This document shows, piece after piece, positions 45,587-53,096 of a stretch of DNA of 64,000 bases (the first letter of the stretch is position 1; each line of letters starts with the position of its first letter). The position numbers and the translations under genes were made by a program. This DNA comes from Terriglobales bacterium (GTDB lineage Bacteria > Acidobacteriota > Terriglobia > Terriglobales > Acidobacteriaceae), in the NCBI GenBank assembly GCA_035567895.1, contig DATMPC010000090.1:62001-126000 (forward strand), written 5' to 3'. Under the pieces are notes generated by a model that was not told the origin of the DNA, did no database searches, and saw only the letters and a list, made by a program, of their open reading frames with translations.

Positions 45587-45861
45587 TTTTCTTCTCTTAT
45601 GGGCACAGCGGATTCTCGAGCCGATGTCGAGTCACCCTCTACAGCTACAGCGAAACCAAACATCCGCTTCAGTCGGTGACGAACGAGGAACGCTGCGCCC
45701 GCGAGCATGCTGCCGACGATCTGAAGCAACAGGTAACCAGAACCTGGATCAACATAAGCGTACGCCGGCTTTTCGAAAGCACAGAGAATCGCTGCAATTT
45801 GCAGAATCCCCACGACAACATAGAGAAGTCGAAGCAAGTGGCGAGCGCTCATGATGCTCAT
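45583..45861 (-). CDS. Small membrane protein with YVDPGSG motif
   Basis: A 92-residue protein with two hydrophobic segments flanking the motif AYAYVDPGSGYLLLQIVGSM, then a basic turn (RHRLKRMF) and an acidic tail. Short proteins with this DPGSG motif are repeatedly found next to sulfatase/methyltransferase envelope genes. It overlaps the methyltransferase start by 4 bp (ATGA), so it is the first gene of the operon. The ATG at 45861 is used; an internal ATG at codon 4 is an alternative. Confidence 0.78.
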   Translation of the reverse strand: MSIMSARHLLRLLYVVVGILQIAAILCAFEKPAYAYVDPGSGYLLLQIVGSMLAGAAFLVRHRLKRMFGFAVAVEGDSTSARESAVPIREEK

Positions 45862-46116
45862 CGACTCAAGCTTAGTAACCTGTGAGGCAGGTAAACCTTA
45901 AGAAATGTGTCACTTGGTAAGTAACTGTGGCGGGACGGAGCGCCCAAAATGGAACGCCTACACCGATCCTGGTGCCCGTCCGCGTATTCGCCGCGATGCC
46001 AGCAAACTGAACCACTGCAGACTCTTAGGGATTCCGTCGAAACCAAACCGCGAAGGCGCCGAACCGACGCCCTTCGCATGCAGCTTAGTTTGCGATAGTC
46101 TCTCTGCGACCGAAAC

Positions 46117-46872
46117 ATGATCTCCAACAACGCGTCATCTAAAGACAACTCCTCCAATGTTCCGAACTCGACAACCAAATACAGAGTGCTTGCCATCGAC
46201 ATCGGCGGCACCAATGTGAAGCTGCTGGCCAGCGGGCAAAAAGAGATGCGCAAGGTCCCGTCCGGACCTACGTTTACCGCGCGCGACATGGTGAGCAAGG
46301 TAAAAGCCGCGGTGAAGGACTGGCCCTATGACGTGATCTCGATCGGCTATCCCGGACCGGTTGTACAGGGGCGGCCGATCAGTGAGCCCTTTAACCTCTC
46401 ACCGGGATGGGTAAAGTTCGATTTCCGCAAAGCATTCGGCAAGCCCGTGAAGGTGATCAACGATGCCGCCATGCAAGCGCTTGGGAGCTATAAGAAGGGA
46501 CGCATGCTCTTTCTCGGACTTGGGACCGGCCTCGGGTCGGCCATGATCGTTGATGGCGTGCTGCAACCGATGGAGCTCGCTCATCTCCCCTACAAGAAAG
46601 GTCGCACATATGAGGACTATCTCGGTCTGCGTGGGCTCGAGCGTCTTGGCCAAAAGAAGTGGCAGAAGAATGTATTCGAGGCTGTGGCGCAACTAAAGCA
46701 GGCCGTGCAGGCGGATGATGTTGTCCTGGGCGGGGGCAATGCAAAGAAGCTCACAGCTCTTCCCGCCGGAGTGCGGTTAGGCAGTAATGACAACGCATTT
46801 CTAGGCGGCTTCCGCATGTGGCAGGACGAAAGCGTGCGCCACGGTATCGTGAGGACCGCAGGCTCGAAGTGA
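46117..46872 (+). CDS. ROK-family glucokinase, polyphosphate-glucokinase-like
   Basis: Phosphorylates a hexose, with ATP or polyphosphate as donor. The protein has 251 residues. Phosphate-binding LAIDIGGTNVK (25-35), catalytic Asp in KVINDAAMQALG (near 113), GLGTGLGSAMI and a C-terminal DVVLGGGNAKKL. GYPGPVVQGRPISEPFNLSPGW matches polyphosphate glucokinases (PpgK-type) rather than zinc-binding ROK repressors, and there is no helix-turn-helix. ATG start; a poor Shine-Dalgarno leaves the exact start open (an ORF-internal start near the motif is possible). It stands alone, convergent with dnaN. Confidence 0.85.
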   Translation: MISNNASSKDNSSNVPNSTTKYRVLAIDIGGTNVKLLASGQKEMRKVPSGPTFTARDMVSKVKAAVKDWPYDVISIGYPGPVVQGRPISEPFNLSPGWVKFDFRKAFGKPVKVINDAAMQALGSYKKGRMLFLGLGTGLGSAMIVDGVLQPMELAHLPYKKGRTYEDYLGLRGLERLGQKKWQKNVFEAVAQLKQAVQADDVVLGGGNAKKLTALPAGVRLGSNDNAFLGGFRMWQDESVRHGIVRTAGSK

Positions 46873-46962
46873 AGTCAAAGCCGTTGGGGTGCGGGTGCTC
46901 ACAACATGCAACGTCCGTTTTTGGACTATTTCCGCTGGGCTCGCGTCAGTTTTAAGCCGGAA

Positions 46963-48141
46963 TCAGATTCGCATCGGCATGATGATGTAGCGGTATTTGT
47001 ACTCGTCGTCGCCGCCTTCGGGACGTACTTGCCCAGCCGATTGCGCGTCCTTAAATTCCAGCCGCACTTCCCCGGAGTTCGTGACTCTGAGAAAGTCGAG
47101 CATGTACTGCGAGTTGAAACCGATGATCAGTGGATCAGATTTGTAGCTGGTTTCAATCGTGTCCTCGGATTCGCCGGAATCCGTCGACGAAGATGAAATC
47201 CGAATTTCATCCTTGTCGAGCTTCATGCGAATCGCTCCCGATCGCTCGTCGGCGAATTGCGCTACACGCTGGATTGCCCCCATCAAATCGGCGCAACCAA
47301 CCACTACGGCTTTGTTATTGTCGCGCGGCAAAACGGCTTCGTAGTTTGGGAATTGTCCGGTGAGTTGACGAGAGGTAAGAAGCCTTCCCCCAATGCGGAA
47401 GAAGAGCGTGGAATCGTCTTTCGCAAATTCAATAAAGTCCTGATCAGTTTGATCGAGCAGTGACTTGAGTTCGTTCATCGCCTTGCGTGGCACCAGCGTT
47501 TTCAGCTCGCCATTTACGCCGGGAAATGCAGACTTGGTCTCGATATGGGCCAGCCGGTGTCCGTCGGTTGCAACCATCGCAATCGACTCGGCCTTGATCA
47601 CCATTAGCGCGCCATTCAATGTGTAGCGCGATTCCTCATTCGAGATCGCAAAGATCGTTTTTGCTATGAGGTTGCGCAGCACTGCGACAGGAAGTTTTGT
47701 CGCCGAGCCTGACGGAAACGTTGGCAGTGCAGGAAAGTTGGCGCGCGCCATGCCCACCATCTTGGTGTTCGAGCGACCAGCCCTAATCTGCACCCAGTGA
47801 TTCTCCATCTGCTTGATGGTCACCGGTCCCTCAGGAAGCAGCTTCACGTATTCGTAGAGTTTTCGGGCTGGAATCGTGCAGGACCCTTCTTTCTTCACCG
47901 TTGCAGCACAGGAGGTGCGCAGACTCAGATCGAGATCGGTAGCAGTAATTGTCAGCCGGTCGCCCGCGGCTTCAAAAAGAAAATTTGAAAGAATCGGGAT
48001 CGTCGTCTTGCGTTCGACCACACCCTGAGTAGCAGTGAGTTCTCTGAGCAGTTCGGCCTGGCTCAAGGCGATCTCCATGGCTGCACCGGGCGCGGTGCTA
48101 ATTTTCTCGACGTTCTCCACGCTGACTCCAGACGAAGGCAT
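46963..48141 (-). CDS. dnaN: DNA polymerase III beta subunit (sliding clamp)
   Basis: Forms the ring that tethers polymerase III to DNA. Three clamp domains are recognisable: ELTATQGVVERKTTIPILSNFL (first), NLIAKTIFAISNEESRYTLNG (second) and NPEVRLEFKDAQSAGQV..YRYIIMPMRI (third, with the expected MPMR-type end). The 392-residue form starts at 48141 with AGGGGG about 10 nt upstream. An internal ATG at 48078 (MEIALSQAELLRE) matches the typical family start but has no Shine-Dalgarno, so the true start could be either. dnaA is not adjacent; the upstream 386 bp holds no gene. Confidence 0.95.
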   Translation of the reverse strand: MPSSGVSVENVEKISTAPGAAMEIALSQAELLRELTATQGVVERKTTIPILSNFLFEAAGDRLTITATDLDLSLRTSCAATVKKEGSCTIPARKLYEYVKLLPEGPVTIKQMENHWVQIRAGRSNTKMVGMARANFPALPTFPSGSATKLPVAVLRNLIAKTIFAISNEESRYTLNGALMVIKAESIAMVATDGHRLAHIETKSAFPGVNGELKTLVPRKAMNELKSLLDQTDQDFIEFAKDDSTLFFRIGGRLLTSRQLTGQFPNYEAVLPRDNNKAVVVGCADLMGAIQRVAQFADERSGAIRMKLDKDEIRISSSSTDSGESEDTIETSYKSDPLIIGFNSQYMLDFLRVTNSGEVRLEFKDAQSAGQVRPEGGDDEYKYRYIIMPMRI

Positions 48142-48527
48142 GATGACAGAACCCCCTGCAATGTATGCGTAAAACTTATATCAGCTACTGCTTTTACTTC
48201 AATCAGAGAAAAGAACAACTACTCTAGTAGCAGTAGTAAATGCTCTGGAAAAGTGGACATTTATCACCAAATCGCATTGTAGGCGTTTGACGGAGGGTTC
48301 GCGATTTAGAAATCAGAGGCGGAGAATGTGGTCGGAGATGGATTATCGGACAAACTAATTGGCTCGGGAATGGATTGTCCGAGTCTCCAACATTCCGTCC
48401 ACAGGCGAGCACGTGGAAAGTATGTCGTCGTCGTGGAAAGTTGCGGCACACCCAGTGTTAATTGGGGGATCGAGAGCTGCATGTTTCCACATGTTGCAGG
48501 GCTGGTGCATGCGGCCTGAGGCGCATG
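48142..48527. other. Gene-free stretch upstream of dnaN
   Basis: 386 bp. It contains a small inverted repeat CTACT...AGTAG near 48222-48238, two copies of CGTGGAAAG (48411, 48433) and GTTTCCACA (48483). These last resemble DnaA boxes only weakly. No clear AT-rich unwinding element, and no coding frame, is seen. It may be only the dnaN promoter region. Confidence 0.35.
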
Positions 48528-49172
48528 TCACTGCAGCGGAATGTCGAAATAGAAAAGTTCCTGGCCTTTGCCATTGCGAACGCCGGTAAACAAAATTCTC
48601 GATCCAATCAACGGTTGCTGCACTCCGCTCACGTCGAAAAAAAGAAATCCTGCCTGCGTGTTATGAGGTTCCACAGCTTGAGCTTTGAACATCAGGTACT
48701 CGATCTCTTCGTCTGCTCCTTTCGGTAATCGCTTAGGCTTGCCACGAGGTATGGGCACAGGCAACGGTATGCGTGTGGAGGAAGTGTCTTGAGGTTCCAC
48801 TGACCGTCCTACAGCTCGTTCAATGTCTTCTTTTGTAAGTGGTTCGCCCTTGGCTTTGTGTGCTGTTGTGAACTGAATGCGAGCGTCTGCCAGTGAGAGA
48901 GGCTGGTCGCTGTCGTTGCTGATGATGAGGCGCACGGGGAGCAAGCGGTGCTCCGTGAACTTCACATGAAACACCGAGTCTTTCTCCGGTCCATACGGAT
49001 CGATGGCGACCGTTACGCCCTCGTCTTTGTGCGTTTCATGCTGCGCGAACTTCGCTGCATGTCCCGCCGGAGGAATCTCCGGCGGTTTGTAGTCATGGGC
49101 GTTTGCGGCAGTGAAACAAACCAGCAGCAACGCGGCTGCTGCCCAACATGCTGGTCGAGGACGAATGCCCAT
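48528..49172 (-). CDS. Secreted protein of unknown function
   Basis: A 214-residue exported protein with a signal peptide (about 1-26, ACWAAAALLLVCFTAANAH) followed by His-rich AHDYKPPEIPPAGHAAKFAQHETHK and a beta-rich core (FTEHRLLPVRLIISNDSDQPLSL, FDVSGVQQPLIGSRILFTGVRNG). No family is recognised. It lies 2 bp downstream of the aminotransferase gene on the same strand, so it may be co-transcribed. The early His cluster could bind metal. Confidence 0.7.
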   Translation of the reverse strand: MGIRPRPACWAAAALLLVCFTAANAHDYKPPEIPPAGHAAKFAQHETHKDEGVTVAIDPYGPEKDSVFHVKFTEHRLLPVRLIISNDSDQPLSLADARIQFTTAHKAKGEPLTKEDIERAVGRSVEPQDTSSTRIPLPVPIPRGKPKRLPKGADEEIEYLMFKAQAVEPHNTQAGFLFFDVSGVQQPLIGSRILFTGVRNGKGQELFYFDIPLQ

Positions 49173-49174
49173 CG

Positions 49175-50368
49175 CTACACCGACGCGAAGAAGTTCTTCA
49201 TGCGGTGCAACGCTTCCTTCAAGACAGCACTACTGGTCGCGTACGACATGCGGATATGTTCGCGCGTACCAAATCCCTCACCGGGCACCGTGACTACGTG
49301 TGCTTCGTGGAGCAACCGATTGGCAACATCGATGCTTGTCTTCAGTCCGCCACGATCTAAGTACGCGGAGATGTTTGGGTAAACGTAGAAGGCGCCCTCG
49401 GGACGAGCACAATGAACTCCCGGAATCTGAGCAAGGTCGCCGAGTACCTGATCACGCAGTTGGATGTAGTCGGTGCGGAACTCAGCGATGCAATCTTGTG
49501 GACCCTCTAGCGCAGCGATAGCCGCCTTCTGGACAATTGACGCCGGATTCGACGTGGATTGGCTTTGCAGTTTACTGATCTGTGCAACCACCAGCCCGGG
49601 ACCAAGCGCATATCCAGATCGCCATCCTGTCATGGCGTAAGTCTTCGAGAGCGAACCGATGATCACAAGGTGCTCACGCGCTTCGCTCACAGATCCCGCT
49701 GACTGAATGTTGCCAGTGAAGTTAAGATAGACGTAGCACTCGTCCGCGATGACGTAGATACCGCGGCGATGAGCCATCAGCAGCACGTCGCGCATGTCGT
49801 CGGGATTTATCACCGCGCCCGAAGGATTGCAGGGAGAGTTGAGAATGATGGCGCGCGTGCGCGAAGTGATTGCACGCTCAATCATGTCCGCGGTAAGACG
49901 AAAATCCTGTTCCTCGTCAGCCACGACGTAGACACATTTGCCGCCGGCGTACTCAACGATATCCTTGAACGAAACCCAATATGGAACGGGGATGATCACT
50001 TCGTCTCCGTGATCGACGAGAACTTGAATGGCGTTAAACAACGCTTGCTTACCGCCGGTCGCGGCGACCGCCTCGTCAGGCGTGTAGTCGGAGCCGAAGT
50101 CGGTTGCGTGGCGCTTCACGATGGCTTTACGCAGCTCAGGCACGCCTCCGACGGCGGTGTACTTAGTAAAGTTCTGCTGGATGGCCGCGATACCCGCGTC
50201 TTTGATGTGCTGCGGCGTGTTGAAATGGGGCTCACCCATACCCATATCGCACAGGTCGATTCCCTTAGCGCGGAGCTTGGCGGCCTCTGCCGTCATGGCA
50301 ATCGTGGCCGAAACTTCAATGCGGTTTACACGCGCCGAAAATGGACTGCTTACCGCGGTAGTTGCCAT
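49175..50368 (-). CDS. PLP-dependent class I/II aminotransferase (aspartate-type)
   Basis: A 397-residue fold-type I aminotransferase. PLP-binding lysine in GSLSKTYAMTGWRSGYALGP (near 239), and substrate-binding NSPCNPSGAVI with the Asp/Tyr of ADECYVYLNF. The overall layout (MGMGEPHFNTPQHIKDA at the start, MRMKNFFASV at the end) fits aspartate/prephenate aminotransferases. Amino acid specificity is not visible. It is 16 bp downstream of coaD on the same strand, a mixed operon. Confidence 0.9.
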   Translation of the reverse strand: MATTAVSSPFSARVNRIEVSATIAMTAEAAKLRAKGIDLCDMGMGEPHFNTPQHIKDAGIAAIQQNFTKYTAVGGVPELRKAIVKRHATDFGSDYTPDEAVAATGGKQALFNAIQVLVDHGDEVIIPVPYWVSFKDIVEYAGGKCVYVVADEEQDFRLTADMIERAITSRTRAIILNSPCNPSGAVINPDDMRDVLLMAHRRGIYVIADECYVYLNFTGNIQSAGSVSEAREHLVIIGSLSKTYAMTGWRSGYALGPGLVVAQISKLQSQSTSNPASIVQKAAIAALEGPQDCIAEFRTDYIQLRDQVLGDLAQIPGVHCARPEGAFYVYPNISAYLDRGGLKTSIDVANRLLHEAHVVTVPGEGFGTREHIRMSYATSSAVLKEALHRMKNFFASV

Positions 50369-50383
50369 CTCACCCCTCCAGAT

Positions 50384-50899
50384 CTAACGCTTTCCCTGCT
50401 TTACCACCGAAATTTCGGGACGCACTTTCTTATACAGCCGCTTTTCCACTTCCGGCGGCACCAATTCATGGACCGAGCCGCCTAACCGGAACACTTCCTT
50501 CACCAGACGCGAGCTCAGGTAGGAATATGCTTCTGCCGGCATCATGAACACGGTTTCCACCTGGGCGTTCAGCTTGCGGTTCATGAGCGCCATCTGCAGC
50601 TCGTACTCATAATCGCTAATTGCGCGAATTCCGCGCAAGACCGCGTGCGCTTTTTGGTGAACCACATAGTCCACGAGTAGCCCTGAAAACGTGTCAATGC
50701 GGACATTAGGCCAGCGGGCTGTGGCCTCGGCGAGCATATCCCGGCGCTCTGTCACATCAAACAGAGGTTCTTTCTCGGAGTTTCGCAGGATCGCTACTAC
50801 CAATTCGTGGAAGATCTTGCTGCCGCGCTCAATAAGATCCAGGTGACCGTTGGTCAAAGGATCAAAGGAACCGGGGTATATAGCCTTAATTTGTTTCAT
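50384..50899 (-). CDS. coaD: Phosphopantetheine adenylyltransferase
   Basis: Fourth step of coenzyme A synthesis: 4'-phosphopantetheine + ATP gives dephospho-CoA. The protein has 171 residues, normal for the family. Nucleotidyltransferase motif AIYPGSFDPLTNGHLDLIERG (TNGH at 16-19), FSGLLVDYV, RGIRAISDYEYELQMALMNR and the C-terminal YSYLSSRLVKEV. ATG start. Likely the first gene of an operon with the aminotransferase. Confidence 0.95.
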   Translation of the reverse strand: MKQIKAIYPGSFDPLTNGHLDLIERGSKIFHELVVAILRNSEKEPLFDVTERRDMLAEATARWPNVRIDTFSGLLVDYVVHQKAHAVLRGIRAISDYEYELQMALMNRKLNAQVETVFMMPAEAYSYLSSRLVKEVFRLGGSVHELVPPEVEKRLYKKVRPEISVVKQGKR

Positions 50900-51297
50900 T
50901 TAGACGCCAGGAAGGCAGCTGTGCCCGATTCTATGGAGTCCGTGGGCTCGTCGCAATGGCTAATCCGCTAGAACTGTGTGCAAACCTTTGCACTATGGCA
51001 TCGGAGGGCGCCTGAGACCAGTTCGGGGCCGAGGTTGAAAAATCAGCCATTTAGAGGATTGGCGTATTTGGTTCAGCAATTGCAATAGCTACGAATCGAG
51101 AGGTTGTGAAGGCATTTGGGGGAGTGCTCAACGGCCTCGATGGAAATTTTGGGCCCGCATAGAGGGGCCAAAAGATGAACGCCAGAACCAACCAGTTCTG
51201 GCGTTTTCCATTTTTAGACGCAATTTCGGACATCGTTTTGGGCAGCGAAGTGCTTAGTTAGAGCAGGAATTGGGTCACTTTGTGGACACTTGAAGGC
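50900..51297. other. Gene-free stretch with an orphan terminator
   Basis: 398 bp between coaD and a small membrane gene. The only clear structure is the terminator-like hairpin at 51178. A weak 60-codon minus-strand frame (51051-51233) has no Shine-Dalgarno or family features. A short RNA ending at the hairpin is possible but not shown. Confidence 0.45.
51178..51212 (+). terminator. Orphan terminator-like hairpin
   Basis: Perfect 11-bp stem AACGCCAGAAC / GTTCTGGCGTT with a CAACCA loop, then TTTTCCATTTTT on the + strand. No + strand gene ends nearby. Confidence 0.7.
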
Positions 51298-51687
51298 CTA
51301 AAAAGCCTCGGCCGCTTTCGCCTGCTGCCCTGTCTTGAAAAACGAAATTACGAACAATATGCCCAGCACCAAGTCTGCACTGGCAGCGGCTACCATGGTC
51401 GAATCCACTCTTCCAAGCGCGTAAAGCACATACGTCGAGATCACAAAAGAAAACTTCTCGATCATTGCCGCCAGCATCGCTGGTCGGAAGCGCTGAGGAT
51501 CGCGAGCAATGACGAGGAAGAGAACCTGCCAGGCGAGCGCAACCCCAACGAATCCGTAGTAATACTCGGGATGGGTAATGGCCGGCGGATGATCGATCCC
51601 AGTCTTTTTCTCAAGAAAATAAAGGGGAGTCAGCACAAAGACTCCCCAGATGCCGGCAATCAGAAAACTCCAGCGCGCAATTTTCAT
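51298..51687 (-). CDS. Small polytopic membrane protein, unknown
   Basis: A 129-residue protein with four hydrophobic segments (FLIAGIWGVFVLTPLYFL; GFVGVALAWQVLFLVIA; AAMIEKFSFVISTYVLYAL; AAASADLVLGILFVISFF). The IARDPQRFRPAMLAAMIEK loop and ATG start are seen. I do not recognise the family; short four-helix proteins like this occur near recA in other acidobacteria only as general memory. It lies downstream of recA on the same strand, separated by an inverted repeat. Confidence 0.6.
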   Translation of the reverse strand: MKIARWSFLIAGIWGVFVLTPLYFLEKKTGIDHPPAITHPEYYYGFVGVALAWQVLFLVIARDPQRFRPAMLAAMIEKFSFVISTYVLYALGRVDSTMVAAASADLVLGILFVISFFKTGQQAKAAEAF

Positions 51688-51701
51688 AGATTAGAAGATT
51701 C

Positions 51702-51797
51702 AAGAGCGAACACGAAGGTCACGAGGGACACGAAGAAAAGTGGGACTGACTTTTCGTGACCTTCGCGTGTGCCTTCGTGTACTTTGTGTTCGCTCTT
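51702..51797. repeat. GCGAACACGAAGG inverted repeat downstream of recA
   Basis: Outer arms AAGAGCGAACAC (51702-51713) and GTGTTCGCTCTT (51786-51797) are perfectly complementary. Inner segments CACGAAGAAAAGT and ACTTTTCGTG also pair. A related repeat lies upstream of recA at 52999. It can act as a recA terminator. Confidence 0.75.
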
Positions 51798-51806
51798 CTT
51801 AGGCAG

Positions 51807-52898
51807 TCACTTCCGCTGCATAGGAATGGGACGCGGTGGAGCAGGCGGATGATTCGCAGGAGCTACTCCGGCGCCGTTCGATCCCGCAGCTGCTTTCTCG
51901 CCTGTTGCGGTTAAGCCCAGCGTTTTGCGAACTTCGGCCTCGATCTTCGTGGCGATGTCTTTGTTGTCTTTCAGGAAGGTCTTGGCATTTTCGCGGCCCT
52001 GGCCGATGCGTTCACCCTTGTAGCTGAACCACGAGCCCGACTTCTCAACGATGTTGTTATTCGCAGCCAGATCGAGCATGTCGCCCTCGCGCGAAATTCC
52101 CTCGCCGTACATAATGTCGAACTCGGCTTCGCGGAACGGTGCCGCAACTTTGTTCTTCACGACTTTGACCCTGGTGCGCGAGCCGACAACTAAATCGCCT
52201 TCCTTGATGGCGGCGATGCGGCGAATGTCGACGCGAACCGAGGAGTAGAACTTGAGTGCCCGTCCGCCGGTGGTGGTTTCGGGATTGCCAAACATCACGC
52301 CGATCTTTTCGCGGATCTGGTTGATAAAGACCAGGCAAGTGCGCGATTTGGAAACGGTACCCGTGAGCTTGCGAAGGGCTTGCGACATGAGCCGAGCTTG
52401 TAAGCCGACATGACTGTCGCCCATTTCGCCGTCGAGCTCGGCTTTGGGCACCAACGCGGCAACCGAGTCCACAACGAGGACATCGATGGCGTTGGATCGC
52501 ACTAATGCTTCGGTGATCTCGAGCGCCTGCTCGCCATAATCCGGCTGTGACACCAGCAGATTATCGACATCGACGCCCAGCTTCTTGGCATAAACCGGAT
52601 CGAGCGCGTGCTCAGCGTCCACGAATGCCGCCATGCCGCCGGTCTTCTGCGCCTCCGCAATCACCTGGAGAGTGATCGTGGTTTTGCCAGACGACTCAGG
52701 GCCGAAGACCTCAACCACACGTCCGCGAGGGAAGCCGCCGACGCCCAGGGCAGCGTCGAATGAAATCGCGCCCGTTGAAATGACTGAGATCGGAACAATC
52801 GCTTCCTTCGAGCCCAGGCGCATGATCGATCCCTTGCCAAACTGTTTTTCAATTTGCGACAGAGCCAGATCGATTGCGCGCGATTTCTCGTCAGCCAT
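51807..52898 (-). CDS. recA: Recombinase RecA
   Basis: Strand exchange and LexA-cleavage co-protease. The protein has 363 residues, normal. Walker [10 protein letters not shown] (66-73), Walker [12 protein letters not shown]1 region [21 protein letters not shown]2 region [22 protein letters not shown] and the C-terminal acidic/basic tail. ATG with CAGGAGACACC upstream. A TATAAT -10 box lies at 52937-52942. The gene is flanked on both sides by related inverted repeats. Confidence 0.97.
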   Translation of the reverse strand: MADEKSRAIDLALSQIEKQFGKGSIMRLGSKEAIVPISVISTGAISFDAALGVGGFPRGRVVEVFGPESSGKTTITLQVIAEAQKTGGMAAFVDAEHALDPVYAKKLGVDVDNLLVSQPDYGEQALEITEALVRSNAIDVLVVDSVAALVPKAELDGEMGDSHVGLQARLMSQALRKLTGTVSKSRTCLVFINQIREKIGVMFGNPETTTGGRALKFYSSVRVDIRRIAAIKEGDLVVGSRTRVKVVKNKVAAPFREAEFDIMYGEGISREGDMLDLAANNNIVEKSGSWFSYKGERIGQGRENAKTFLKDNKDIATKIEAEVRKTLGLTATGEKAAAGSNGAGVAPANHPPAPPRPIPMQRK

Positions 52899-52936
52899 GG
52901 TGTCTCCTGCTGGAGTGGATTCGATTACGAGACGGC

Positions 52937-52942
52937 ATTATA
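52937..52942 (-). promoter_or_regulatory. Probable recA -10 box
   Basis: TATAAT on the minus strand about 40 nt upstream of the recA ATG; the matching -35 is weak (TTCGCT). The 10-mer TTTTCTTCGC further upstream is shared with the region just upstream of lexA. Confidence 0.45.
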
Positions 52943-52998
52943 GCGGAAGAGTTCTTCTTAGCGAAGAAAAAACGAACACATCTGAAATATCGAAAAGA

Positions 52999-53088
52999 GG
53001 CGAACACGAAGGGCACGGAGGAAACAGCAGAGGTCACGAAGAACTCTTTGTGACCTCTGCTGTTGCCTTGCTGGCCTTCGTGTTCGCC
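52999..53088. repeat. GGCGAACACGAAGG inverted repeat upstream of recA
   Basis: Perfect outer arms of 14 bp (52999-53012 and 53075-53088) and perfect inner arms of 15 bp (AACAGCAGAGGTCAC at 53023-53037 and its complement at 53050-53064). It lies between thyX-like and recA genes. Confidence 0.8.
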
Positions 53089-53096
53089 CTGGCTTT

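Noticed and set aside
48142-48527. Origin of replication upstream of dnaN
   Set aside because: The CGTGGAAAG and GTTTCCACA words are two or one mismatches from DnaA boxes and irregularly placed; dnaA is absent. Kept only as a described gene-free stretch.
51051-51233. 60-codon minus-strand ORF in the coaD-downstream gap
   Set aside because: No ribosome binding site, overlaps the orphan terminator hairpin, and composition is not protein-like.
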